Notes under the pieces: generated by a model
What the model saw: only the letters and a program-made list of their open reading frames with translations
What the model was told of the DNA's origin: nothing
The model's database searches: none
Origin: an uncultured Bacilli bacterium
GTDB taxonomy: Bacteria; Bacillota_I; Bacilli_A; RF39; UBA660
Direction: 5' to 3'
NCBI GenBank assembly: GCA_947628145.1
Contig: CANQYU010000003.1
Coordinates: 1 to 50,901 of the forward strand
DNA length: 50,901 nt
Shown here: piece after piece, positions 26,756 to 34,488 of the stretch
Layout: each line of letters opens with the position of its first letter
Position numbering within the stretch: position 1 is the stretch's first letter
Program-made: the position numbers and the translations under genes

Positions 26756-27112
26756 ATGAAATTAACTATTGATAGAATTATTGGTATAATCTTAATCGTG
26801 ATTTTATTAGGAACGAGTCTTTTCTTTGGTTTTAAGGCCGAACATTTAGAAGAGGAATTAGAAAGAAACTTAGATTACCAAATACGTAATCCGGAAGCTA
26901 ATGGTTATATTTCCGAAGAAGAAGCTTTAGCTAAAGTTTTAACTAGTTTAAATATAACTCGTAATGATATTTATGATTTAGATATTGACCTTGATTTTAA
27001 ATTTAATCTTACGGTTTATAATATTGATTTTACTTATAATCGTTATGAATATGATTATTATCTTGATGCCCGAACTGGGGAAATAGTAAAATCATTTCAA
27101 GAAAGAGATTAA
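26756..27112 (+). CDS. Membrane-anchored PepSY-domain protein
   Basis: A 118-residue protein with one N-terminal membrane helix (about 7-26), a short coiled linker and an outer PepSY domain at about 50-115 (ISEEEALAKVLTSLNI, a beta-hairpin, then YYLDARTGEIVKSF). PepSY domains are small protein-binding or inhibitory modules often found with proteases and cell-envelope enzymes. It precedes, by six bases, the gene of an LTA-synthase-like enzyme and may modulate it; this is inference. Good RBS (AAAGGAG). Confidence 0.87.
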   Translation: MKLTIDRIIGIILIVILLGTSLFFGFKAEHLEEELERNLDYQIRNPEANGYISEEEALAKVLTSLNITRNDIYDLDIDLDFKFNLTVYNIDFTYNRYEYDYYLDARTGEIVKSFQERD

Positions 27113-27118
27113 CTTTAA

Positions 27119-29077
27119 ATGAAAAAAATTAATTTATTTGTAGTTTATTTTAGTGAATTTATTATTCTAGAAATACTTTATAAACTTTTAATTAAACAAT
27201 CTATATTTCGTTTAAGTTTAATTAATATGTTTCTTTTTATTGGAGTAGTCGCCTTATTTTTAACTATTATTACTAAATTATTTAAAAATACGAAAATTAA
27301 TAAAACTATTTATTTTATTCTTTTAACTTTTCTTACTATTTGGTTTAGCGCGGAGTATGTTATTAAAGGCTATTTTGGTTTTTATATTTCTTGGAATGCT
27401 TTTAAAATCGCCGACCAAATTGGCAGTTTTGCGGGAAAAGGAGTAATTGAAGTATTAAAAAGAATACCTGGTATATGTCTTTTATTTATTCCTTTAATTT
27501 TAAATATAATTTTTCATAAAAAAATTGATTATACTAAATTAACTATCAAAAGTAGTTTAATATATATAATTTCTTTTTTAATTTTACTTGGCAGTTATTT
27601 TCTCAGTTTAAATATAAATAAAAATGCTTCTTATTCTCCCTATGTTTTAACTTATGAAATTAATGATATTGCTTTAAATGTGGAAAACTTAGGAGTTATT
27701 AACACTTTATGTACGGATACTTATAGAACCATTTTTGGTTTTGAAGATAAAATAGTTATTAATGAAAATAATTCTAACCCAAGCGAAGAAGAGCCCAAAA
27801 TACCCGAGGAAGAACAACCTAAAGTATATGAATATAATAATTTACCAATTGATTTTAATTCCTTAATGGTAAATGAAAGTAATTCGGCTATTAAACAAAT
27901 TCATGAATATATGCTTAATGACCCTGGTACTTTCCAAAATGAATATACTGGTTATTTTAAAAATAAAAATTTAATTCTTTTTATGGCTGAAAGCTTTAAT
28001 GAAATTGCGGTTAAAAAAGAATTAACACCCACTCTCTATAAATTAATCCATGAGGGTTTTGAGTTTACTAATTTTTATACTCCGACTATTTATAGTACTA
28101 TTGGGGGTGAATTTCAAGAATTAACTGGACTTTATGCTTCTTCATTAGATATTTTATCTAAGTTTAGGGGAGGTAATGTTTCTTTCCCTGAGGGAGTAGC
28201 CACGAAATTTAAAGAAAATGGTTATCAAACTTTTGCTTATCATAATAATACTTATAATTTTCAAAATCGTGATAGATATTTAAAAAGCTTAGGTTTTGAT
28301 TATTATAAAGCTTGTAATACCGGTTTAGAAAAACTTATTAATTGTAATGAATGGCCTAGAAGCGATGTAGATATGATTAATACCACTTTTGACGAATATA
28401 TTAATGAAAATCATTTTATGGTCTTTTATGCGACTGTGTCTGGGCATTCAGGTTATACTTTTGCTTCTAATGCTATGGCGAGAAAACATCGGGAAGAATA
28501 TCAAAGTTTTAATTATCCTTATTCCGAAGGCCCAGCCTCTTATTTAGCCGCCCAAATGGAATTAGACCAAGCCCTCGAAGCCCTTATTACTAAACTTGCC
28601 AAGGCTGGTAAACTAGAAGATACTGTTATTGCTTTAGTCGGCGACCATTACCCATATGAATTAAGTGTTAATGAGGTAAACGAAATAAGTGATTTTAAAA
28701 GAGACGCGACCGTGACTATAAATAAAAGTAATTTTATTCTTTGGAATAGTGAGATGCCTAAAGTTACCATATCTAAAGTAGGTAGTCAAATAGATGTAAT
28801 TCCCACTATTTATAATGCTTTTGGTTTAAAATATGATTCTCGTTTATTTATTGGTAAAGATATATTAAGTCCCACGGAAGGCTTAGCTATGTTTTCTAAT
28901 CGAAGCTGGGTAACTAATAAAGGAACTTACTTTGCTTCCTCTGGTAAATTTGTTCCCAATGCTGATGTAGAAATAGAAGACGATTATGTAAGAAAAATGA
29001 ATCAAATTGTTAATAATAAAATAACTATGAGTCGACTTATTATCAATAATAACTATTATAGTAAAGTATTTAATTAA
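27119..29077 (+). CDS. LTA synthase-like phosphoglycerol transferase
   Basis: A 652-residue alkaline-phosphatase-superfamily enzyme. Five N-terminal membrane helices (about 7-25, 32-55, 66-85, 120-137, 146-165) are followed by a linker rich in Glu and Pro (about 220-240) and an outer sulfatase-type domain (about 270-600). ILFMAESFNE gives the metal-binding Glu, TPTIYSTIGGEF holds the catalytic Thr, and VGDHYPYEL the C-terminal metal-binding Asp-His. It should transfer or cleave phosphoglycerol units on lipoteichoic acid or a related glycolipid at the cell surface. The gene has almost no RBS and starts six bases after the PepSY stop, so it probably depends on translational coupling. Confidence 0.9.
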   Translation: MKKINLFVVYFSEFIILEILYKLLIKQSIFRLSLINMFLFIGVVALFLTIITKLFKNTKINKTIYFILLTFLTIWFSAEYVIKGYFGFYISWNAFKIADQIGSFAGKGVIEVLKRIPGICLLFIPLILNIIFHKKIDYTKLTIKSSLIYIISFLILLGSYFLSLNINKNASYSPYVLTYEINDIALNVENLGVINTLCTDTYRTIFGFEDKIVINENNSNPSEEEPKIPEEEQPKVYEYNNLPIDFNSLMVNESNSAIKQIHEYMLNDPGTFQNEYTGYFKNKNLILFMAESFNEIAVKKELTPTLYKLIHEGFEFTNFYTPTIYSTIGGEFQELTGLYASSLDILSKFRGGNVSFPEGVATKFKENGYQTFAYHNNTYNFQNRDRYLKSLGFDYYKACNTGLEKLINCNEWPRSDVDMINTTFDEYINENHFMVFYATVSGHSGYTFASNAMARKHREEYQSFNYPYSEGPASYLAAQMELDQALEALITKLAKAGKLEDTVIALVGDHYPYELSVNEVNEISDFKRDATVTINKSNFILWNSEMPKVTISKVGSQIDVIPTIYNAFGLKYDSRLFIGKDILSPTEGLAMFSNRSWVTNKGTYFASSGKFVPNADVEIEDDYVRKMNQIVNNKITMSRLIINNNYYSKVFN

Positions 29078-29118
29078 AAAATATAAAAGTATGATATAAT
29101 ACCTAAAGGAGTGATTTT

Positions 29119-29757
29119 ATGGAATATAATAAAATAAAAGATGCTAGTAAGATTATTAGTAGTAGTCCTTACTTAGTTAAAAATCCTACGGCTTATAAAA
29201 ATAAATGGTCTAGTCTTTTTGGTAATAATAATCCTATAAATTTAGAATTAGGCATGGGAAGAGGGGATTTTATTATTAATATGGCTAAAACTTATCCTCA
29301 ATTTAATTTTATTGGTTTAGAAATATCTGATTCTCAAATGGTCATGGCTACCGAAAGATTAGCTAATCAAAATCTTCCTAATTTAAAATTAATTAATGCG
29401 GACGCTAAAATTATTGATACTATTTTTGGTAAAGAAATTCATACTATTTATTTAACATTTTCTGAACCATGGCCTAAAAAAATTGACGAAAAGAAAAGAT
29501 TTACCCATCCTAGTTATTTAAAATTATATGATAAAATTTTTAAAAAGCATAAACATATCATTTTAAAAACTGATAATAAAGGTTTATTTGCTTATTCTTT
29601 AGAAACTTTATCTCAATATTGGTATTCTTTTAATCGTGTAAGTCTGGATTTACATCATAATGAAATACCTATACCTAATATAATGACTGATTTTGAAAAA
29701 AAATATTATGAAGAAAATCGTCCTATTTATTATTTAGACGCTTCTTTTACTGATTAA
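29119..29757 (+). CDS. trmB: tRNA (guanine-46-N7)-methyltransferase
   Basis: A 212-residue SAM-dependent enzyme that forms m7G46 in the variable loop of tRNAs. Clear TrmB features: LELGMGRGDFIINMA (SAM motif I), FIGLEIS, NADAK, then FSEPWPKKIDEKKRFTHP-like motif with PWPK, LKTDNKGLFAYS and the C-terminal TDFEKKYYEENRPIYYL. Length is normal. It starts 41 bp after the LtaS-like gene with GGAG, and ends at a strong terminator. Confidence 0.95.
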   Translation: MEYNKIKDASKIISSSPYLVKNPTAYKNKWSSLFGNNNPINLELGMGRGDFIINMAKTYPQFNFIGLEISDSQMVMATERLANQNLPNLKLINADAKIIDTIFGKEIHTIYLTFSEPWPKKIDEKKRFTHPSYLKLYDKIFKKHKHIILKTDNKGLFAYSLETLSQYWYSFNRVSLDLHHNEIPIPNIMTDFEKKYYEENRPIYYLDASFTD

Positions 29758-29791
29758 AAAAAGATGTATTAAAAAAAAACATCTTTTTTTT
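29757..29791 (+). terminator. Rho-independent terminator
   Basis: AAAAAAGATGT / ACATCTTTTTT stem with an A-rich loop and T-run, beginning in the stop codon of trmB. Confidence 0.85.
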
Positions 29792-29851
29792 AAATTTTTA
29801 ATTTTTTTAATATTTCTTTAGAAGAATTATTCCTATTGCCACCTATTTTCG

Positions 29852-29897
29852 TTATAACATATAAACATCTTTTTTTCATATAATAATGATGTTATAA
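29852..29897 (+). promoter_or_regulatory. Inverted repeat at lysozyme promoter
   Basis: TTATAACAT at 29852-29860 and ATGTTATAA at 29889-29897. The right arm includes the probable -10 box (TATAAT at 29893-29898) of the lysozyme gene. It may be an operator or chance in AT-rich DNA. Confidence 0.3.
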
Positions 29898-29922
29898 TAT
29901 ACTAAATAAAGGAGAAACAAGT

Positions 29923-31134
29923 ATGAAAAAGAAAATATTAATAATTGCTAGTATTATAGTTTTAAGTGCTCTTGGAATTATAGTCGGGTTAAAACTTTAT
30001 CGTAATTATCAAATTAAACATGCGGTTATTATTGTTGAGTTAAAAGAACCTTTAGAAACCGAATTTTTAAGTAAAGTAAAAGTTTCTGATTTTATTACAA
30101 ATATAAATGGTAAAATAGTTAATGATTATGAAATAAATACTAAAAATATTGGTGAAAAAAAAGTTAAATTTACTTATATAAATGATGATAATATTAAAAT
30201 AAATCAAGAATATACTCTAACTATTAAAGATACTACGGCCCCAATAGTTTGGTTAAGTGGCTCTTATTCTGTTAATGTTGGTAGTAATATTAATCTTTTA
30301 GACAAAATAATGTGCGGCGATAATTATGACGCTAATCCCGTCTGTGAAATAATTGGCGATTATGATATGAATACCGCGAACACTTATCCTTTAACTTTTA
30401 AAGCCACAGATTCAAGTGGTAATGTAACTGAAAAGAAATTTAATTTATATGTCCGAAAACCGGCTTCTTCAAGTGGCAATTCGGGCGGTTCTAGTTCTCC
30501 AGCACCCCGGACAGAATTTAGTGATGTTATCAAAAATTATAAAACCGCCAACACGGAAATAGGTTTAGATATTTCCGAATTTCAAGGAGATGTTGATTAT
30601 AATAAATTAAAAGAAGCTGGGGTAGAATTTGTTATCCTCCGAGTTGGTAGTACACGAGGAATTAAAGGCGATTATTTTGTTGATAAAAAATTTCATGATA
30701 ATATCAAGAAAGCTAACGAAGCTGGTATTCCCGTTGGTATTTATTTTTATAGCTATGCTGATAGTAAAGAAAAAGCTATTAAAGACGCTAAATGGCTTTT
30801 AAATGAAATAAAAGGTTATAAAGTTGATTTACCAATTGCATTTGATTGGGAAAACTGGAGTTTTTATAATGAATTTAATTTAAGTTTCTTTGGTTTAACT
30901 GATATGGCTAATGCTTTCTTAGATACTTTTAAAGCCGCGGGATATGAGGGTATGCTTTATAGTAGTAAAGCTTATTTAGAGCAAATATGGTTAGAAACTT
31001 CTTATCCTGTTTGGCTTGCTCATTATACTAAACAAACAAATTATCAAGGAAAATATAGTTATTGGCAATTATGTAGTGATGGTCGTGTCGCCGGTATTAA
31101 TGGTAATGTTGATATAGATATTCGTTATAAATAA
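29923..31134 (+). CDS. Membrane-anchored GH25 lysozyme
   Basis: A 403-residue peptidoglycan hydrolase. A single N-terminal helix (about 4-24) anchors it; an outer part of about 25-105 is followed by an Ig-like beta domain (about 105-177, with DTTAPIVWLSG, INLLDKI and KATDSSGNVTEKKF, as in HYR/DUF5011 domains) and a Ser/Gly/Pro linker. Residues about 208-403 are a GH25 muramidase with GLDISEFQGDVDY (catalytic Asp), VILRVG, GIYFYSYA, PIAFDWENW (catalytic Glu region) and a final WQLCSDGRVAGINGNVDID-type strand. It would cleave beta-1,4 bonds between MurNAc and GlcNAc at the cell wall. Confidence 0.92.
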   Translation: MKKKILIIASIIVLSALGIIVGLKLYRNYQIKHAVIIVELKEPLETEFLSKVKVSDFITNINGKIVNDYEINTKNIGEKKVKFTYINDDNIKINQEYTLTIKDTTAPIVWLSGSYSVNVGSNINLLDKIMCGDNYDANPVCEIIGDYDMNTANTYPLTFKATDSSGNVTEKKFNLYVRKPASSSGNSGGSSSPAPRTEFSDVIKNYKTANTEIGLDISEFQGDVDYNKLKEAGVEFVILRVGSTRGIKGDYFVDKKFHDNIKKANEAGIPVGIYFYSYADSKEKAIKDAKWLLNEIKGYKVDLPIAFDWENWSFYNEFNLSFFGLTDMANAFLDTFKAAGYEGMLYSSKAYLEQIWLETSYPVWLAHYTKQTNYQGKYSYWQLCSDGRVAGINGNVDIDIRYK

Positions 31135-31157
31135 ATATTTAGCATATATTTTAATAG

Positions 31158-31760
31158 GTGATTACTATTAAAACAATTGGTGTTATTTTAAGAACTTTTT
31201 CTGAAAATAATAAAATTTTTATAGGTACGAGAAAAGATGTCTTTAATACTTTAAAAAAATTTAATGTTAATTTTATTGGAATACCTATTAATAATACTTT
31301 TAATAATATTCTTAAAAGTATATCTTTATGTGATGGCATTATTTTACCGGGAGGCGAGACTTATACTCAAAATGATTTCCTTTTAATAAAATATTTATAT
31401 CAAAATAATATTCCTACTTTAGGTATTTGTTTAGGTATGCAACTGATGGCTAAATGTTTTGGCTCTCAAGAACAAAATTTATCTAAACATTATAGCTCTA
31501 GAAAATATGTTCATTATATTACTATTACCGAAGATAGTTTATTATTTAAAATATTAAAAAAGCCTAAAATTAAAGTTAATTCTCGCCATCATAGTTATAT
31601 TCCTAAAACTAATTTAAAAGTAAATGCTTTATGTCATAATATTATCGAAGGGGTCGAAGCTCCGAATAAAAAATTTTTTTTAGGTGTAGAATGGCACCCC
31701 GAAAGTTTAAATGACTCTAATAGTTATAAATTATTTAAATATTTTATTAATATTTTATAA
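31158..31760 (+). CDS. Class I glutamine amidotransferase-like (C26 hydrolase)
   Basis: A protein of about 200 residues of the C26/PuuD-like gamma-glutamyl hydrolase group. It has the triad of class I amidotransferases: Cys in GICLGMQ, His and Glu in VEWHPES, and the preceding ILPGGE oxyanion region. Members split gamma-glutamyl amide bonds, such as gamma-glutamyl-GABA; the substrate here is unknown. The frame opens at GTG 31158, but this GTG lies within the sequence AGGTGA that looks like the RBS; the best-spaced start is then ATT 31167 (IKTIGVILR, where relatives have MK). The coordinates use GTG as the conservative choice. Confidence 0.85.
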   Translation: MITIKTIGVILRTFSENNKIFIGTRKDVFNTLKKFNVNFIGIPINNTFNNILKSISLCDGIILPGGETYTQNDFLLIKYLYQNNIPTLGICLGMQLMAKCFGSQEQNLSKHYSSRKYVHYITITEDSLLFKILKKPKIKVNSRHHSYIPKTNLKVNALCHNIIEGVEAPNKKFFLGVEWHPESLNDSNSYKLFKYFINIL

Positions 31761-31762
31761 AG

Positions 31763-31793
31763 AAAAAAGTAACTTTATTTCGTTACTTTTTTT
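31763..31793. terminator. Bidirectional terminator
   Basis: AAAAAAGTAAC / GTTACTTTTTT stem, with T-runs on both strands, between convergent genes. It overlaps the 3' end of the HPt-REC gene. Confidence 0.85.
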
Positions 31794-32520
31794 CATAAAA
31801 GCTTTTAATAGAAACTAAAATTCTTTTTATATTTTCTTCTTTAAATGGTTTATTTAAGACATCTAATATTGGATAACTGAAAGCTTTTTTAATTGTTTCT
31901 TCGCTATCATCCCCAGTAATAATAACTACTGGAATATTTTCAAATAAATTATTTTCTTTCATATAATCTAATACCTCAAATCCATTAATTCCTGGCATAT
32001 TTAAATCTAATAATAAGGCATATATATTTTTATTTAAATTAGCAATCGCTTCACTCCCATTATTAGCTCTAATAATTTTAAATTCCTTATCAATATTTTT
32101 TTCAATAAAATTAAGCATTATATTAGAATCATCCGCAATAATAAGTTGTTTCTTACCATCACTATCGTCTAAATATTCTGTTAATAATTTATCAATTTTT
32201 AAAATAGTTTCTTTTAAATTTTCAAAATTATTTTGAATAAAATCTTTATTTTCTTCTTTTCCAGCCATTTCATGTTGTAAAAATATTTCGGCATCCTCCA
32301 TAAAACCTAAATATTTAGCTTCACTTTTAGTACTATGGGCGAGAATACCATAATTATTAAAATCGTTATTATTTTTATAATATTCTAAATTTTTAATTTT
32401 TTCATTTAAAGAATTTTTATATTCTCTTAAACTATCATTATAAGAATCTAAATCTCCCCAAAATTCTAAAGCTTCATCCACATGAACTCCATAATTTTTT
32501 AATAAGTCTAACTTTTCCAT
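31783..32520 (-). CDS. HPt-REC phosphorelay protein
   Basis: A 245-residue soluble signalling protein. The N-terminal 115 residues are helical and carry an HPt motif with the probable phospho-His in GILAHSTKSEAKYLGF. Residues about 124-243 are a receiver domain: LIIADDSN (acidic pair), LLLDLNMPG (phospho-acceptor Asp), VVIITGDD (Thr) and LNKPF (Lys). No DNA-binding, cyclase or other output domain is attached. It lies 13 bp after the hybrid kinase gene and should take phosphate from its receiver domain; the final output must be elsewhere. Confidence 0.88.
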   Translation of the reverse strand: MEKLDLLKNYGVHVDEALEFWGDLDSYNDSLREYKNSLNEKIKNLEYYKNNNDFNNYGILAHSTKSEAKYLGFMEDAEIFLQHEMAGKEENKDFIQNNFENLKETILKIDKLLTEYLDDSDGKKQLIIADDSNIMLNFIEKNIDKEFKIIRANNGSEAIANLNKNIYALLLDLNMPGINGFEVLDYMKENNLFENIPVVIITGDDSEETIKKAFSYPILDVLNKPFKEENIKRILVSIKSFYEKK

Positions 32521-32533
32521 TCTTTTACCTCCT

Positions 32534-34393
32534 TTATTTCAAAAACTTAGTTAATATTTTATTTAATAAGTATCTATCAATCGGTTTAGATAAATATTCG
32601 TCAAAACCAGCATTTTTATATTTTTCATCCGTGCCCTCAATGGCATCCGCGGTTAAAGCAATCACGGGAACATTAAATCCCGGAATTTCTTTTAATTTAT
32701 TTAAAACTTCAATACCATTCATTTTTGGCATCATAATATCCATTAATATTAAATCAAAAGTTTTTTCTCCACAAACCTCAATTGCTTCCATTCCACTTGT
32801 TACCGAAACTATATCAAAATGATAAGGTTTTAAAACATTTTCGGCTACTTTTAAATTAATTTTAGAATCATCAACCACTAGTATCTTTTTACCACTAAAG
32901 GCATTATAATCAATCTCAATTTCCTCTGTTTTACTTTCGGGAATTTCCATGCTAATTATTTCTTGTTCTAGATAAATTCTAAATGTTGAACCCTCTCCAT
33001 ATTTACTAAAAACATTAACTCGGCCCCCCATCATTTCTGTTAAACTTTTTGTAATCGCAAGTCCTAAACCAGTTCCCTCAATTGTTGTATTTTTATCTTC
33101 GTCAATTCGTTCAAATTTATTAAATAATTTATCTAAATTTTCTTTTTTAATTCCTCGACCTGTATCTTTAACTGATATATAAAGTAAACTAGTTTTTGTA
33201 TCCATTCTATTGATACAATTAACATTAAAGTTTATTTCTCCTTTATCTGTATATTTAGCCGCATTAGTTAAAATATTTAAAATAATTTGTTTAAGTTTAG
33301 CTACATCGCCTTTAAGTATTCCTGGTAAATCTTCGGAATAAGTATATTTAAATTCAATCGGTTTTTCGCCAATTCTGGGAATTACTAATTTACATAAAGA
33401 ATTAAATACCTCCCGAGGATTATATTCTTTAAGAATAATTTCCATTTTATTAGCTTCAATTTTTGATATATCAAGTATTCCATTAACTATTTCTAATAAG
33501 TTATTTGACGCATCAACAATATCTTTAGCAAAACCTTTAGTTTCTTCGCTTAAATCTTTTGCTTCCAACATACATTCACTAAAACCTACAATGGCATTAA
33601 GTGGTGTTCTAATTTCATGAGACATATTAGATAAAAATTCTGTTTTGGCTTTATTAGCTTTTTCAGCTTGTTTTTTAGCTATATCTAATTGTTCAATCAT
33701 TTTAATATCCGGATTTTCAATTGTGAAATACATTATTACCATGACTAAAGCCATGACTGGATTAAATAATAATAACTGAGGATTTGATGTTTGAATTGAT
33801 GTTGAAATTAGCATTAAAATTAATAATATAATAATTGGAGTAAATTCTTTACTATTTAATTTTTTTCTAGCTCTAATTAATTCAATTAACATAAAGACAC
33901 ATAAACCCATAATTAAAATCGCGGCAAATGATGTAGCAGGACCTTGAGTATAACCTGTCGCGCCATTATCTAATAAAATAAATTTTACTGGTAATAATAA
34001 AATAATAATTAAAACTATAATATAAGAAATATTAATAATATTATTTAATTTTTTCTTATTTTGTAATGCAGATAGTTTATTATTTCTTGCTTTATCACAT
34101 ATTAATAAAGTATATTTAGCAATTAAAATAAACCAACCTACAACAATTCCTACAAACAGTTTACTTAAAATTAAAAATAAAGATAAACCTATTCCGTCTT
34201 TAACTAAACTTGTATTACCGGTCATATATAATATAAATTCAATTATTATGGCATTAAGATTAGTTATAAGCATTTTTTTATAAATTTCGGTATCATCATT
34301 AGATACTCTTTTTTTAACAAAAAATAATATCACAATTAGTCCTAAATAAAGTGTGGACATAAATAACATAACCATTTGAATAACTTTAAGCAT
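32534..34393 (-). CDS. Hybrid sensor histidine kinase with 7 membrane helices
   Basis: A 619-residue kinase. About seven helices in residues 1-225 form the membrane sensor; a coiled coil (about 228-250) leads to the phospho-acceptor domain with His in NMSHEIRTPLNAIVGFSE. The ATPase domain follows with ILTNAAKYT (N box), DTGRGIK (G1), FERID and GTGLGLAITKSL (G2). A receiver domain at about 500-617 has VVDDSK, LILMDIMMPKMNG (phospho-acceptor) and YLSKPID. Together with the downstream HPt-REC protein it makes up a complete His-Asp-His-Asp relay. Ligand and output are unknown. Confidence 0.92.
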   Translation of the reverse strand: MLKVIQMVMLFMSTLYLGLIVILFFVKKRVSNDDTEIYKKMLITNLNAIIIEFILYMTGNTSLVKDGIGLSLFLILSKLFVGIVVGWFILIAKYTLLICDKARNNKLSALQNKKKLNNIINISYIIVLIIILLLPVKFILLDNGATGYTQGPATSFAAILIMGLCVFMLIELIRARKKLNSKEFTPIIILLILMLISTSIQTSNPQLLLFNPVMALVMVIMYFTIENPDIKMIEQLDIAKKQAEKANKAKTEFLSNMSHEIRTPLNAIVGFSECMLEAKDLSEETKGFAKDIVDASNNLLEIVNGILDISKIEANKMEIILKEYNPREVFNSLCKLVIPRIGEKPIEFKYTYSEDLPGILKGDVAKLKQIILNILTNAAKYTDKGEINFNVNCINRMDTKTSLLYISVKDTGRGIKKENLDKLFNKFERIDEDKNTTIEGTGLGLAITKSLTEMMGGRVNVFSKYGEGSTFRIYLEQEIISMEIPESKTEEIEIDYNAFSGKKILVVDDSKINLKVAENVLKPYHFDIVSVTSGMEAIEVCGEKTFDLILMDIMMPKMNGIEVLNKLKEIPGFNVPVIALTADAIEGTDEKYKNAGFDEYLSKPIDRYLLNKILTKFLK

Positions 34394-34458
34394 TTTCTAA
34401 ACCACCTCTATTATAATTATACAATAATTATCTAAATTTTAAAAGATTAAAACTAAAT

Positions 34459-34488
34459 AAAAAAAGAACAATTAATTTAATGTTCTTT
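34459..34488 (-). terminator. Rho-independent terminator
   Basis: On the minus strand AAAGAACA / TGTTCTTT stem followed by a T-run; it starts inside the last codons of the acyl-adenylating enzyme gene. Confidence 0.8.
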
